Part shown: piece after piece, positions 34,565 to 45,563 of the stretch
Numbering within the stretch: position 1 is the stretch's first letter
Layout of the letters: every line of letters begins with the position of its first letter
Assembly: GCA_022410635.1 (NCBI GenBank)
Contig: JAJVDF010000364.1
Span: 906,099-970,098, forward strand
DNA from: Tretioscincus oriximinensis
Taxonomy: Eukaryota > Chordata > Lepidosauria > Squamata > Gymnophthalmidae
Direction of reading: 5' to 3'
DNA: 64,000 bases
The notes under the pieces: model-generated
Databases searched by the model: none
Seen by the model: the letters and a program-made list of their open reading frames with translations, nothing else
Told to the model about the DNA's origin: nothing
Position numbers and translations under genes: made by a program

Positions 34565-35160
34565 TTTCTTCTGACACCATGCCAGGTAAAAAATATATTG
34601 TGGAACTGGAGAAGGTGCAGAAAAGGGCAACAAGAATGATCAAAGGCCTGGAGCACCTCCCTCACGAAAATGGACTGTAATATCTGGGCCTCTTCAGCTT
34701 TGAAAGATGACCTGATTGAAGTGTATAAAATCATGCATGAGATGAATAAGTTGAAGAGAGAAAAACTATTTTCTCTATCACACAATACTAGGACCAGGGG
34801 GCATTCCTTGAAACTGATGGGCAGAAGAGTGTGGACAGAGAAAGGAAAATATTTTTTTCATCCAGAAGTCATCAGCCTATGGAATTTATTTCCAGAAGAG
34901 GTGATGGTAGGATTAGATACGTTCATAGACACCAGTAACTACTAGGATGGATCTTTTGATACTGCCTCTGGGATATAGCAACAGGCAGGATTCCTAAAAT
35001 ACCATTTGCAGGGAGTTGAGAACAGGTGAAGATTTTGCCTTCTGCTTGAAACTGCCCAGATGCAATTGGTGGGCCACTGTGGAAGACAATACGCTGGACT
35101 AAATGGGCCCTGGCCCAATTCAGCAGGGCTCCTCTTAGGTTCTTATGTTCTCTCTAAGTA
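34565..35160 (+). pseudogene. CR1-like LINE: ORF2 C-terminus and 3' UTR
   Basis: Translation in shifting plus frames gives ELEKVQKRATRMIKGLEHL, then DDLIEVYKIMHEMNKL, LFSLSHNTRTRGHSLKLMGR and ISLWNLFPEEVM: the ordered C-terminal signature of CR1 ORF2. A stop near 34680 and the frame changes show it is inactive. The 3' UTR ends at CTCTTAGGTTCTTATGTTC near 35150. A 91-codon frame at 34670-34945 is a piece of this relic. Confidence 0.85.
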
Positions 35161-35239
35161 TAAATCCTGTTCTAGTGCTTTGATTATTTTATTCTTACCT
35201 TATCTTAATATCCAACTGAACAATTATTAATGGTAGTCA

Positions 35240-35467
35240 ATTTCAGAGAAATAGCCGTGTTAGTCTAGCAGAAAGTCCAGCAAAGGAGCTAGCAGCACTT
35301 TGAGACTAACTTGAGAAAAGTGGTGGTCTTCTCCCATACACATTTTCCTATAAATACCTGACCTTGACATTAGTCTCTCAGCATCTGAAGAAGTAGACCT
35401 GTCTATGAAAGCTTATGCCAACCACTTTTCTCAAGTTAGTCTCAAAGTGCTGCTAGCTCCTTTGCTG
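35240..35467. mobile_element. Fold-back Penelope-like terminal insertion
   Basis: A minus-oriented terminal segment (35240-35320, beginning CAGAGAAATAGCC) meets a plus-oriented one (35322-35467) ending at TCCTTTGCTGA. The plus half contains CTGAAGA, a stem and GAAAGCTTATGCC (35385-35418). AATTATTAATGG at 35222-35233 and 35468-35479 is a target-site duplication. No coding sequence. The head-to-head arrangement recurs at 52485-52686. Confidence 0.8.
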
Positions 35468-35479
35468 AATTATTAATGG

Positions 35480-36705
35480 GTGTCCAAGCAGTAATTGCAT
35501 TTGGGTTAAAGTGGCAGGATTACACAAACTGGGTAATGGCAAATTAGTGTCAATGTGTAGCAGATCAAGGGTGCTTTCAGATGAGATATTTTTCATGCTA
35601 TGATGATGTTACTATGTGAGATTGTGGGGTTCCAGCAGCAGTAGTGTTAGGAAAGTGCAGTATTCTGATTTTTCTTCCTATTATTTGTATACTGGTTCCT
35701 TAATGGGGAATGGTATCCTCTCATTAGGACTAAGTTGCAAAGACAGAACTGCAATATTTTTCTAGTCTTACTGCCCCACCTTCTATGATTTGACCTTTTG
35801 TTATGTTTCATAAAAATAAAATAAATGAAAAGTAAGTACAGTCTATATACTTTGTATTACTTTTTCTGCTCTTACGCAAGAGCAAAGAATGCAAATTTGC
35901 CTTTCTGCATAATTTCATTCAGCAGATTGCTAAGAATACGTACCCTGTGAAACCAAGGTACAGAAACAGGTCAACCACTAATTTAACCACAAAGGGAAAT
36001 GTGTTCAGAAGTCAAAAGCCCAGCTAGAAAGCTGAGCTTATCCGTGTCAGAGATTTCTCTTTCCTGAGGTGAAAGAATTTTGTTTCCATTGTATCTGTTC
36101 ATTGCCATGACTGCTCTCTTTCTCATGTGAAATAGAAAAGTACAAAAAGAAAAGAAAAGAGGTGCCAGGCAACCATGTATTTTCAAACCATATTTAATTT
36201 AAGATCCTTTCTGCATGCAGCCTTATTGTGGATATCAACCATATGCTGATGACAAGCTCTGGGTGGGGTCTTCTATGTCTGCACCTGTAAAAAAGACAGC
36301 AGATTCCTATGTGGGGATATAATCCAGAATAACACCCAATGCAGAAAAGGACTAAGTGTAAACCTGACCATTTCAGAGATGCTATGTCAATGGAAAATGC
36401 CAGCTGCCAAGGAGGGAAGAATGAACACATGATTTGCTGATGATATCTCAGAAGGATCTTGTTATCAGACTGGTGAATCTGTCACTAAAGACTGTAAGAG
36501 CCACAGCAACTAGAACAATAGCAGGAAGAGAAACTTTCCAAATGCTGTGCTGAACTACATTACTCTAATCTAGGGAAGGACTTTTCTTAGGTTCTTACAT
36601 ACTTGGACCTGTTAGGTACAGGACATTGGATGGCATCTAGGCTGGAGGCAAGTGTATCCTGTGGAAGAAATTATTGAGCTATAGTTGCTATCAAACCAAG
36701 TCAAT
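35480..36705. other. No gene recognised; one small candidate MITE
   Basis: Positions 36209-36352 have CCTTTCTGCAT near the left and ATGCAGAAAAGG at the right, approximately complementary ends about 145 bp apart. Nothing else is identifiable. A CR1-like TTCTTAGGTTCTTACAT scrap lies at about 36580. Confidence 0.35.
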
Positions 36706-36713
36706 AGGGCAAT

Positions 36714-37066
36714 CAGCGGCGGCTGGTGCAGTTTGAGGTTGGGGGGGGCGCAGGTTCCTCCAGCCTTGGCAAAGTTAGGAATGCAGCTGGGAGGAGGCAC
36801 ATTCAAGCACTTACTGGTCTCTCTCTCAGTCTGAAAGTTGAATGTCAATACAAAATGGCAATTCTATGGAGATGAGAGAGAGACTGTAGCCCCTCCTAGG
36901 CAGCCCTCCCATTGCTTCTGGGATTGGTGACCCTTTTTGTCCATTAAAAAAGCTGCCTTGAGCTTTTTGATTGGTTTGCCGTTCCTCTATGAAAGGAGAT
37001 TTTATAATTGATTTTAATCTCTGAGTGTTCACCGAACCCCATGAACACAGTGGCCAGCCACCACCG
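36714..37066. mobile_element. hAT-like non-autonomous element D, copy 2 (complete)
   Basis: Ends CAGCGGCGGCTGGTG and GGCCAGCCACCACCG are imperfect inverted repeats. AGGGCAAT (36706-36713) and AGGGCAAC (37067-37074) form an 8-bp duplication with one mismatch. At 353 bp with no frame of interest, it is non-autonomous. End sequence and duplication length both point to hAT. Confidence 0.75.
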
Positions 37067-37074
37067 AGGGCAAC

Positions 37075-38669
37075 TGTAAGAAGTGATAGAATTGAGCTGT
37101 ACCTAGAGGGCTAGGATTGGATACTCTGGCTCTATACAGAAAAAGAAATGCACAATGATTTCACACAAATTTTGAAATGGCAAAATTCAAAAACCATGGG
37201 AGCAAATTCTAGTCATCCAGGCAGTCATGGATGATGCAACAACAGCTGTGTGGGTGACAGAGGTTATTGTCTCCATTGTCTCCAATATCTGAGTGGAACA
37301 AAGGCGTGGCCAGTACCCATTTTCCTCATAGTTGCCCACAGTTGACAATGCCTTGCTGATCATGTGTCCAGGACATCTTCTGACAAAACCACACATGATG
37401 GTTTTGGATCAAAGCTTGATCATAATGCAAATGAATAATCAAGCAAACACGTTTTCTAGTTAGGGTCCAGAAAACAGATCTTTACTTTCAAGTGGGGTCC
37501 AGAGACGTTGGAGTGGGGAATAGATTAAATTCTGAACTGAAAAGGGTTTAAATGTATGACCAAGGCTATCGTTTCTAAATGGTGATCACTAGAATTGGAC
37601 ACACTATTCCAAGTGATTTTTGGGGACTCTTCTTCTGGTTCAGATGTGGAAGAGCTGACGACTGGAATGTAGTGAAGAGTGTGGCACAGTCATAATCCTC
37701 TTCAATCAGGCTTATCTGTAAAACTAGAATGATGGGACTGCAGCAGTTCTGGGTCAGGATATGCTAGTTCAATGTAGAATAAGCACTCTGTGTTTGTGTC
37801 CAAATATGGGGCGTGGGTACTGCAAAAAAGAAGCCATTATGGACCACACAGAGCTCTTTTCATGCACACCAGAACTGCAATATTATTTAATTTCTGAAAT
37901 CATATGGATAACTCTCCCATGTGAAATGCTGATAGTGACATGTTCAGGATGGGGAGGAAAATTTGTCACGTCTCTGATTTCAAATAAGTTGGGAAAACAA
38001 AAACACCCATTATTGTTGGGTTGGGAAATTATTTAGAAATCACTACTTTAACAGTGTGGGTTCCTCCTTTCATCTTGTGTGAGAAATCATTCCAGGGTTA
38101 GCATTACAGTGATAATTTTTACAGTTTCTGTAAGTGCTTAAAATGCCTAAAGCTCATGGGTTCTTTACAGAAGCCCTAAGGGCTACAATTGTTAATGTTT
38201 GTGTATAATGAATTGAACAAAGCAATACAGTGTTGCATGCTAATGAGCTAAGGTTCGTATTGGCCACTTCGTTGAATTGATACAGAACCACAGAGCATCT
38301 GACATCCCTGTATTTAATGTTGGGATTTAAGATTACATTCAAAACATGTAAGGATAAATGTGTAAGTGAGCAATAAGTGCGGCCATATCCTAATTTTCTA
38401 CCAGTCATGTACCAAATACTCAAAATTCATATCATTATCGGGCAGACTAAATCTTATCAGGCAAGCTGCGAGTGGATTGCATCAAAGTAATGATACATCA
38501 TATTTACACATGATGGGAGTGTGGAGATCTCCATTTTTTATGTGGTTGGAAATTGTTCCTAGCATGATCATTTGGCAAAAAGGAGAACTCACATTTAATT
38601 CAGAAAAAGAGCACTCATAACTGGCTTCTGAGTCTCATACACTTGTCTACCATGAGTACAAAGGTAGGC
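37075..38669. other. No gene or repeat recognised
   Basis: Short frames on both strands lack domains or coding bias. A GATGATGCAACAACAGC segment near 37230 has no identifiable origin. I see nothing to annotate. Confidence 0.4.
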
Positions 38670-38677
38670 CTTGAAGT

Positions 38678-39115
38678 TAGACTGACCAGATTTTCTGAAG
38701 CCCAAACAAGGGTAATTAATATTCATGCTAATTTGCATGTTCATGAATATGCAAATCACCCATCAACATGCATATCCCTCTGAAATCCCCAATCACAAAA
38801 TCCGCAAAGCATGTGAGAGTTTTTTGAAGCATGTTAGAATTTTTCAAAGTATGTGTGAATTTTTCAAAATGCGTGAGAAATTTGCAATTTTTCCATGTTT
38901 TTACTGAAGGGAAGGTGCCTTCAGGAGCTGGCACTGGTTGCCAAAGCCTCCTAGTGGTGGTGCAGTAAATATTTTTTAAAAAAAATCAATTTTTTTATTA
39001 TTGTAAGGGCCAGCTCTTTCCTCAGCAAAAAAACAGGGAAATTGCTCCCCCCCAGGAGGATGGGGAAGACACCCCAAAACTGCCCCCCATTAAAAGGGGT
39101 CATCTGGTCAGCTTA
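38678..39115. mobile_element. Long variant of the hAT-type MITE family, copy 4
   Basis: Ends TAGACTGACCAGAT and ATCTGGTCAGCTTA. CTTGAAGT at 38670-38677 and 39116-39123 is a perfect 8-bp duplication. Unlike the ~190-bp fold-back copies, this 438-bp copy has a non-palindromic left half. That half carries inverted octamers ATTTGCAT (38731-38738) and ATGCAAAT (38749-38756) and about four ~20-bp units of the GCATGTTAGAATTTTTC type (38805-38890). The right end matches the short MITEs. It may represent the less-deleted ancestor. Confidence 0.8.
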
Positions 39116-39123
39116 CTTGAAGT

Positions 39124-40419
39124 GCATGTGAGCATTGATCTGGAATAGGGGCTAGTTTGGGTCTGCAGCATCAAATATAACATGCCTTCCTGTGGGTCTG
39201 GTTGACTGAAGTCCATGAGTTAAAACCCTGTTCAGATGAGTGCAGAATGGTCTGTAGTTTACTACTGCAGTCATTATGTAGGGTGCCAACACTTGTGGGG
39301 TGACTTAGTTCTTTTCCTACTATCAAGAAGCATGGCATAAAATGACAGAAGTGATAAAGGAGTGAGAGATGGCACACACAAGTATGTCGAACTGGAAAGC
39401 CTGCCTTGTTGTCTTCACACTTCTGCTAGAGCTATTCCCATGATATGACGTGACTGTGGACATCTCCACACCACAAACACTCAGAGTTGGCCCAGAGAAC
39501 AATTCCAAGTACTTGGGAAATTGTGAGGTAGTTTGTGGTGCAAATATTGCATTCCCACTAACCATCAGGACTACATCTCAGAGCAAGTATGAAAAGAGTT
39601 CTAGTCTTCTGGAATCCAGTTCTAGCAGTAGAGGAGCAGAGCCAACCAGGGAGATTTAAATGATTTCTGTACAAATTCCAAAATGCTTTCTCAGGTACAC
39701 GATGGGAAATAACAACAGCAACTGAAATTATTAACAGCCCCCAAATGGGCTCCTAATGAGTTGTCTTCTAAGTCCGCTTCTAGGGCCTTGTGTCTTCTGC
39801 TGCTCAATAGTTACCTGGTGTTCAAGTGTTGCAAACTGAGGCTTAGCAAGAGCTCTACTGCTGCAAGTGGATATTCTGTAGGTGCTGATGAGTTTAAGAC
39901 TCATAGACACCAAGTCTTCTTCAGTAGCAGAGGGGATGATGCTCTTGGTGTTGAAGGCAGCTCTGGCTCCTTAAATTTCTGACATTTGAATTTTCATCCA
40001 ACCTACAATCTGTATGCACATGGACTTCATTCACGTGACCCATTCTCTGTAGACATATATTTAAAAAAATCCTGCTTCTTCTAATCTGGTTCTTCTCAAA
40101 GACCCTGGACTGGTTGTGACTGCAAAGTGCAGCTGAAATCTGAGCTCTCTACACTCCCATACTTGTTCTTCTGGTTGATTTATTTTCAAAACCCACAGGC
40201 TTTTTCATTCTCATGTTACAACTGCTGACTGACTCTTTATCAGCCTTATTCTATCAACAGGAAATGGGTATGAAAGGGGAAAAAAATCCCAAACCATGTC
40301 CCATGTTTGTTATCTGATCACCATTTCTGATGCTTTTGGTCCAGTCACTGTGTGTCACAAGGTCAAAGGCCATGAGTGGCAACATGAGAATTGGCATGCA
40401 AGACTTTGCATTTCTCAGA
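39124..40419. other. No gene recognised
   Basis: No repeat family is identified. Frames at 39323-39659 and 39761-39982 are short, overlap on both strands and show no domain. Confidence 0.4.
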
Positions 40420-40560
40420 AGTCATAAGAACATAAGAACAAAGTGTAAGCACACAAGGAGAGTCCTGTAGGATCAGGTCACAGCCCACAGAACCCAGTTG
40501 CAGCATCCTGTCACACTAGTGACTCAGCAAATGCTTCTGGGCACCTCGAGACAAAGACCA
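40420..40560 (-). mobile_element. CR1-like LINE 3' end, diverged
   Basis: CATAAGAACATAAGAAC, GTCCTGTAGGATCAGGTCAC, GCATCCTGTCACACTAG and AAATGCTTCTGGGCACC follow the order of the reverse-complemented CR1 terminus. Confidence 0.6.
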
Positions 40561-40619
40561 GAGTCAGACACAGTTTTTTCCTGGCTTAGACCTGTTTTTC
40601 AGGACTGAATTTGGATTAA

Positions 40620-40842
40620 AAGAAGGAGAAAAAGAAAAAGAAGGAGGAGGAGGAGGAGGAGAAGAAGGAGAAGAAGGAGAAGAAGGAGAAGAAGGAGAAG
40701 GAGAAGGAGAAGGAGAAGGAGAAGAAGAAGAAGAAGAAGAAGAAGAAGAAGAAGAAGAAGAAGAAGAAGAAGAAGAAGAAGAAGAAGAAGAAGAAGAAGA
40801 AGAAGAAGAAGAAGAAGAAGAAGAAGAAGAAGAAGAAGAAGA
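40620..40842. repeat. Long GAA/GGA microsatellite
   Basis: About 220 bp of purine-only sequence: interrupted AAG/GGA units for about 100 bp, then an uninterrupted GAA run to 40841. It is continuous with the reversed tail of the SINE-A copy at 40843, whose normal tail is TTCTTCTT. It therefore began as a SINE tail. Homopurine GAA tracts are known to form triplex structures. Confidence 0.95.
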
Positions 40843-41075
40843 ACTGGGTTCTTATACCCCGCTTTTCTCTTACCTTTCAGAGGGACTCAAAGCAGCTGTG
40901 GTGGTTCCCATTTATCTACTTGCAGTCAATTGCAATTTCTTACAATTCTTGCTTTTGAATAGCTGGTTTGAGCTCTAGGAGAAGGTCCTCACCCCTCCAT
41001 ACATCCAACACAAGGCTTCAAAAACCCCATCTCCCACATGAGAGGCCGTCTTCTTAGCAACTGAGCCATAAAAGT
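40843..41075 (-). mobile_element. SINE-A copy attached to the GAA tract
   Basis: ACTGGGTTCTTATACCCCGC and GGGACTCAAAGCAGC are the reversed tail. TCTACTTGCAGTCAATTGC is the body, and CATCTCCCACATGAGAGGC with AACTGAGCC the head. A stretch of the tail domain (the CTTACAAGG-GGCTGACATT part in other copies) is deleted. Confidence 0.8.
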
Positions 41076-41139
41076 ATATGTCAGACTCCATCAAAGACTT
41101 AGGCTCCCTCTAAATAAGATATTTCTATTGCTATGGTAA

Positions 41140-41255
41140 TCAAGAGCGAACCGCCTTATGTGCTCATGCAGTTTCAGCAAACCATTTGCTAAAAGGACCT
41201 GTTGCACCCAGTTTTCCTGATAGTCATTACAAACTGCTATCAGAGCCGGACTTCT
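41140..41255 (-). repeat. Unclassified repeat F, third copy
   Basis: GTGCTCATGCAGTTTCAGC, CCATTTGCTAAAAGGACC and CAGTTTTCCTGATAGTC match 10675-10745. A C-run follows at 41260-41269. Confidence 0.5.
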
Positions 41256-41624
41256 TCCCCCCACCCCCCAATAAGGTAGGATGGCATGAACACATGGAAA
41301 CAGGGAAGAAAAGCCAAGAATTCAGCCAAGATTTGAGGCAATGAATGCACATCCAGCTGAACTTCAAGGCAAGACAAAAATCTCAGATGTACAAGAGGAG
41401 AGAGAAGAGGAACCAATTGGGAGATGGTGCACAAAGGTTCTTAACAACCAAACCAAACAATCCAAAAAAAACCCACCAGGGAGAAGATAAACCAACCATA
41501 CAAAACGCTGGGAGGTCTTACAAAAGGCAACATCAAACAAGATAATAGGTAATATGTAAAATTATATATGTACAAATTATTACATCAAATATACAGCAAT
41601 CAAAATATATAGGAGCAGAATAAG

Positions 41625-42200
41625 GGTGTGTTCATACGACGAGCTAAAAACCGGAATAAATGTATATTCTGGAATATAGCAAATGCCTATATACAATGGC
41701 GTTCACACGTATACTTGAATTCTCGTGATACGCAGCCGGCTCTTTCCAGCCAGCCCAGCTGACCTCCACCGCAGCGGAGCCAGCTGTGTGTCACGAGAAG
41801 CCTTTTCCTGTCCAGCCAGCCCTCTGCCTGCTTTTGGAGGGTTCCTGCCTGGAGATCGGCTCTGCAAAAGCAACCTCCTGCCAACCTCCCCACCTCCTCC
41901 TCATCACCCCACAAAAGCAGGCAGAGGCAGGCTAGAGGAAATTCTGCAGAAGCAAACGGCTGCGTTCTGCTGATCCCTTCGATATGGAGCCTAGGCTCCG
42001 TATGGATGGGGCCAGCAGAACACAGCCATCTCCCCTCCTCTGCTTCGGCAGAATTTCCTCTAGCCTGCCCTCTGTCAAAGTTCCCCTTGCTTTTGCAGAT
42101 CCGATCTCCAGGCAGGAACCCTCCAAAAGCAGGCAGAGGGCTGGCTGGGCAAAAAGGTAGGCAGCCATCCATANGGGGCCAGCAGAACGCAACTCTTTCT
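41625..42200. mobile_element. Complex palindromic element with nested inverted repeats
   Basis: Begins GGGTGTGTTCATACGACG, resembling the start of repeat H (GTTGTGTTCACACAATGA). It contains four nested or adjacent inverted repeats: 41722-41742 with 41777-41797 (18 of 21); 41812-41873 with 42087-42148 (61 of 62); 41926-41972 with 42013-42069 (interrupted); and a perfect 14-bp centre at 41986-41999. Open frames up to 161 codons on the minus strand follow from the GC-rich palindrome and are not called genes. Class and outer limits are unresolved. Confidence 0.65.
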
Positions 42201-42351
42201 TAAAGCTATCTAAGCTGGTTACTGTTACTAGCTCTTTGGGTAGGAAAATCACCAGTCTATCTTTGAAATCCTTTAGCCCTAATAAAAGACGTTCTTATGG
42301 TGGCAGGTATGTGAAGACATGGTATAATGGATGTTTATTTATTTATTTATT

Positions 42352-42507
42352 TAACCTGGCCTTTGGTTGAAGAAATGTCATTTTTCTTCCAACTTTCAGA
42401 TATTGTTTCAATACTATTTTTAATGACAGTTTTGTATTGTTGTTTTTATTGTTGGCTGCCCTGGAACCTTCAGGTGTTGGGTGGGGTATAATTATAAATA
42501 AATAGTG
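42352..42507 (+). mobile_element. L2-like 3' terminal insertion, short form
   Basis: Starts CCTGGCCTTTGGTTGAAG, runs through CAGTTTTGTATTGTTG and ends CCTTCAGGTGTTGGG, GGTATAATTATAAATAAATA. The same short form, truncated at the same point, is inserted at 42955. Confidence 0.7.
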
Positions 42508-42754
42508 TTTATATTACAGTTTCAAATCAGTATGGAATCAGATAAAACTAGAGTTCCCAGGTAAAAACTGGGATACAGCTTTGCCCCTTTAACGGGTGTG
42601 AAAGTGATTTCCCTACACTATGCCAATGGAGAGGATGCTGTTCCCTCAGGCAATATGTATATATATTTATTTATATTTATTTATGAGAATGCTTGAAACA
42701 ATTATGAGGGGTTACATAATCTGGCATGATGACCAAAAATGCCCTTGGCAATGA

Positions 42755-43195
42755 AGNTTGTTTACTTATTTATTTTATTTATTTGTACTTATATCCCACC
42801 CTATACCCGAAGGTCTCAGGGCGGCCAATCAAAGGGCGTCACATATAACTTTTGTTGTTGCTGTTGCTTTCTCCACAACAGACACCCTGTGAAGTAGGTG
42901 GGGCTGANAGCATTCCAAAGAAACGTGACTGGCCCAAGGTCACCCATCTGGCACCTCTTCTATCTGGCCTTTGGTTGAAGAAATGCTATTTTCCCCTCCA
43001 CCTTCAGATACTGATTGTTACAGTTTTAAAATGTAATTTTTGTACTGTTTTTTGTTGTTGCTGCCAGGAGTCCTTCAGGTATGGGGCGGGGTATAAATGT
43101 AAATAAACAAATAAATGAATTATGGAGGAGTGGGGAATTGAACCAGGAGACTACCAGATAAGAGTCCAACANTCTAACCACTACACCAAACTGGC
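42755..43195 (-). mobile_element. SINE-B copy with L2-type tail, split by an L2 insertion
   Basis: The tail (TTATATCCCACCCTATACCC, GAAGGTCTCAGGGCGGCC) and body (CACAACAGACACCCTGTG, AAGGTCACCCATCTGGC) are on one side of the insertion. GGAGTGGGGAATTGAACCAGG and CTAACCACTACACCAAACTGG, the complements of B and A boxes, lie on the other. The insert occupies 42955-43113. Confidence 0.8.
42955..43113 (+). mobile_element. L2-like 3' terminal insertion inside a SINE
   Basis: CTGGCCTTTGGTTGAAGAAATG at the left and GGGGCGGGGTATAAATG, AAATAAACAAATAAATGA at the right match the copy at 42352-42507. It joins the two halves of SINE-B, oriented opposite to it. A clean target duplication was not resolved. Confidence 0.7.
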
Positions 43196-45179
43196 TCAGT
43201 GGTTATAAACTTGAAGTCTACTAATCAACACCATATACAAAATACTGTATGTGAGAGTATGTACATCTCCAGGTTCTGCTTTCTCCATGGCTACTGCATA
43301 TTTNTTTGCCAACTTCTACATAAGTTCCCAAACAAAAAGAAATGAGCAGTTTGGAGGAAGAAGGAAAAAGTGAGAAACATTTGTACTTTGATTGCATGTA
43401 GCAACAGAGAATCGCAACTAAGGGTGAGGTAATATGGGTCTAAGCTTCCCTCTTTTGCAGTCTTTTGCACCTTAGGGCTTCTCAGAGTGCAAACAACGTG
43501 GACTAATCCTCTTTGTACCAGACAGGAATGGTCAGTGGCAACCGGTAAATGCAAAACTATTCTGTTTCTCATATAAATCTGAGGAAAGCAAAGTGTATTT
43601 GTGTATTCACAATAAATGTCTTCTATCTTACTCATGAATTTTANAGAGGATTTGCTCATGTTTAAATACTAGGGTTTATCTGATTTGTATCAAGATTTGT
43701 GATCAGATAACACACCAGTAATTTCCTAGTTAATGTTGGCCTGAAAGTCAGAAAGGTTTCAGAACTNTTTGAGATGAAGAAAGTTCTGTAAATAAATAAA
43801 GTGACACTAAAAATATGAAAACAAAAATTTAAGTGCAGGACAGAGAGTGTGGGAGTCACAATTTTAACTACTTTTTTAGCTCTGTGTTTGCTGTACATTT
43901 TGTAAAAAGTAGTAGGAGTTAGTGAAAGGTGATCTAAGAATGACAAAACTAAAATGAATGAAAGGAATNAACATAAACTATTGTATATGTAAACTGTTTG
44001 AAAAATAAATGTTTATTTTTCATGGCCCCATTCTAAAATATTTGCTGTACAGTTTTAGGTATTGATTTTTCTTGAGTCATCATTCCAGTGAACATTAACT
44101 ACACTTTATACACTTTGTGGTATAATGTGGAAAGGAACTGGAAGTGGTTTCTGAGGAAAGACATTAATTTAAATTTGGAAAATAGTATATGTTTGAATAA
44201 AGGAACTGATAAGAATGATCTGGATTTGGATAAGCCAATCAAAGATCCTCCTAGGAGTGAGGAAGGGGAGACTCTTTCTTTTTCCATTTGTCTTTGGTTC
44301 TTTTTTAGTTGAGTTTTATGTATATCAGTGTAATGAAACCACTTTAATTGTGACATGGCTCCTTTAAGAAACTGAGAGCCAGCAATCTGGTGATAGTTGG
44401 GGGTGGAGCTTAAGCTGAGAGTGGGTGGTGTGTTTTAGTTTTGAGGCAGTTCAGTTTGGGGCGCAAAGCCGTACAGAAGTGTGTTACCATGTTCTCTGTA
44501 AAGTGTGTGGTGTAATCAATAAATAAAGTTAGATCTGCAAAACACTATCTGACGGAGGGAAACAAAAGAGTGATCTTGTACTTAAAAAGACAGATTGGGG
44601 TAGCTCTGAGCAAGGTTTTTAATGTGAGCTAGCAGTGAGGGCAGCTTTGGAGTCATTAAAAAGCTCCGTCCCTTAACCTTATCCGATCTAGTTATCCTGT
44701 CTCTTTTGCCTTCTGAAACTGTGTTCACTGTGATAAAAACTGATTCTGTGTCTTTTAACAGTAGTGTCCGATTATTAAAAGAACAGAGTAAAGGGAATTT
44801 ATTTATAATTATCTCACTCCAATTTTTAAGTCTTTCTGTAGGAAGTGGTAGCAGTCTTCTGGCTGATATAAACTCTAGTATCAATCCTATCACCTAATAC
44901 ATGATCCTATCATTATAAGCACATATAACTACACCCATATTGCAGTGTCTAGAATATGTTCTCTACCAGCTACCAAGAATGAACGAATATAAATATAACC
45001 ATAATGATAAAAATAACAAAAGAGAAAAAGGTCAATCCCGCTCGGTATCGCTACAATCAGTTTTCCTTTTTTTTCTTTTGGTTTGCTATCTGATGTAAGC
45101 ATTCGAAACTACCAAGCTTTAAAAAAGTGTTGCACTGTTTCTATACTTGGCCTTGTTATTGAACTTACTGCAGAATGTG
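43196..45179. other. No host gene recognised; possible retroelement end near 44.35-44.6 kb
   Basis: At 44349-44590, TGTGACATGGCTCC is followed by repeated AATAAA signals (AATCAATAAATAAAG at 44512-44526), like the R-U5 end of an LTR, but no partner end or target duplication was found. Two frames, 44088-44312 (+) and 44582-44893 (-), are unassigned; the minus one has a charged, protein-like composition without any motif I can name. Confidence 0.3.
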
Positions 45180-45345
45180 TTTTATTTATTTATTTATATT
45201 TATACCCCGCCCCTTCCTGAAGGTCTCAGGGCTGTGAACTGTAATATATCAACACAAAATTAACAGATTAAAAACAGTATAAAAACAGTATCTAAAAGTG
45301 GGGACAAAAATGAACATTCTCTTCAGCCAAAGGACAGGTGAAATA
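45180..45345 (-). mobile_element. L2-like LINE 3' end
   Basis: TTTATTTATTTATTTATATTT, ACCCCGCCCCTTCCTGAAGG, TCTCAGGGCTGTGAACTG and CTCTTCAGCCAAAGGACAGG are in the standard order. A hAT-type MITE begins 24 bp downstream. Confidence 0.7.
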
Positions 45346-45368
45346 GGTGGAAAAGGGTCTTGGTGATG

Positions 45369-45563
45369 TAGGCTGAGCAGATGACCCCTTTGGGGGGGGG
45401 GGCGCGTTGAAAACACACTTTTGTGGTGCCTCACAGTTTTTTCTGAGGAAAAGTTTTTCAAAAAAAGATTTTTTTGAATTTTTTTTCCTCAGAAAAAACC
45501 AGGAGGCACCCCAAAAACGGGTTTTTAACACATACACCCAAAAGGGGTAATCTAGTCAGCCTA
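45369..45563. mobile_element. Fold-back hAT-type MITE, copy 5
   Basis: Ends TAGGCTGAGCAGATGACC and GGTAATCTAGTCAGCCTA. Flanks TTGGTGATG (45360-45368) and TTGGTGAGG (45564-45572) agree at 8 of 9 positions. Arms meet near 45465 in an A/T-rich centre. Confidence 0.8.

Noticed and set aside
40620..40842. Lys/Glu-rich coding repeat
   Set aside because: A GAA run gives open frames automatically; it is continuous with a SINE tail.
41687..42172. 161-codon minus-strand open frame
   Set aside because: It lies wholly within the GC-rich nested palindrome. Frames on both strands are long there because the sequence is self-complementary, and no domain is present.
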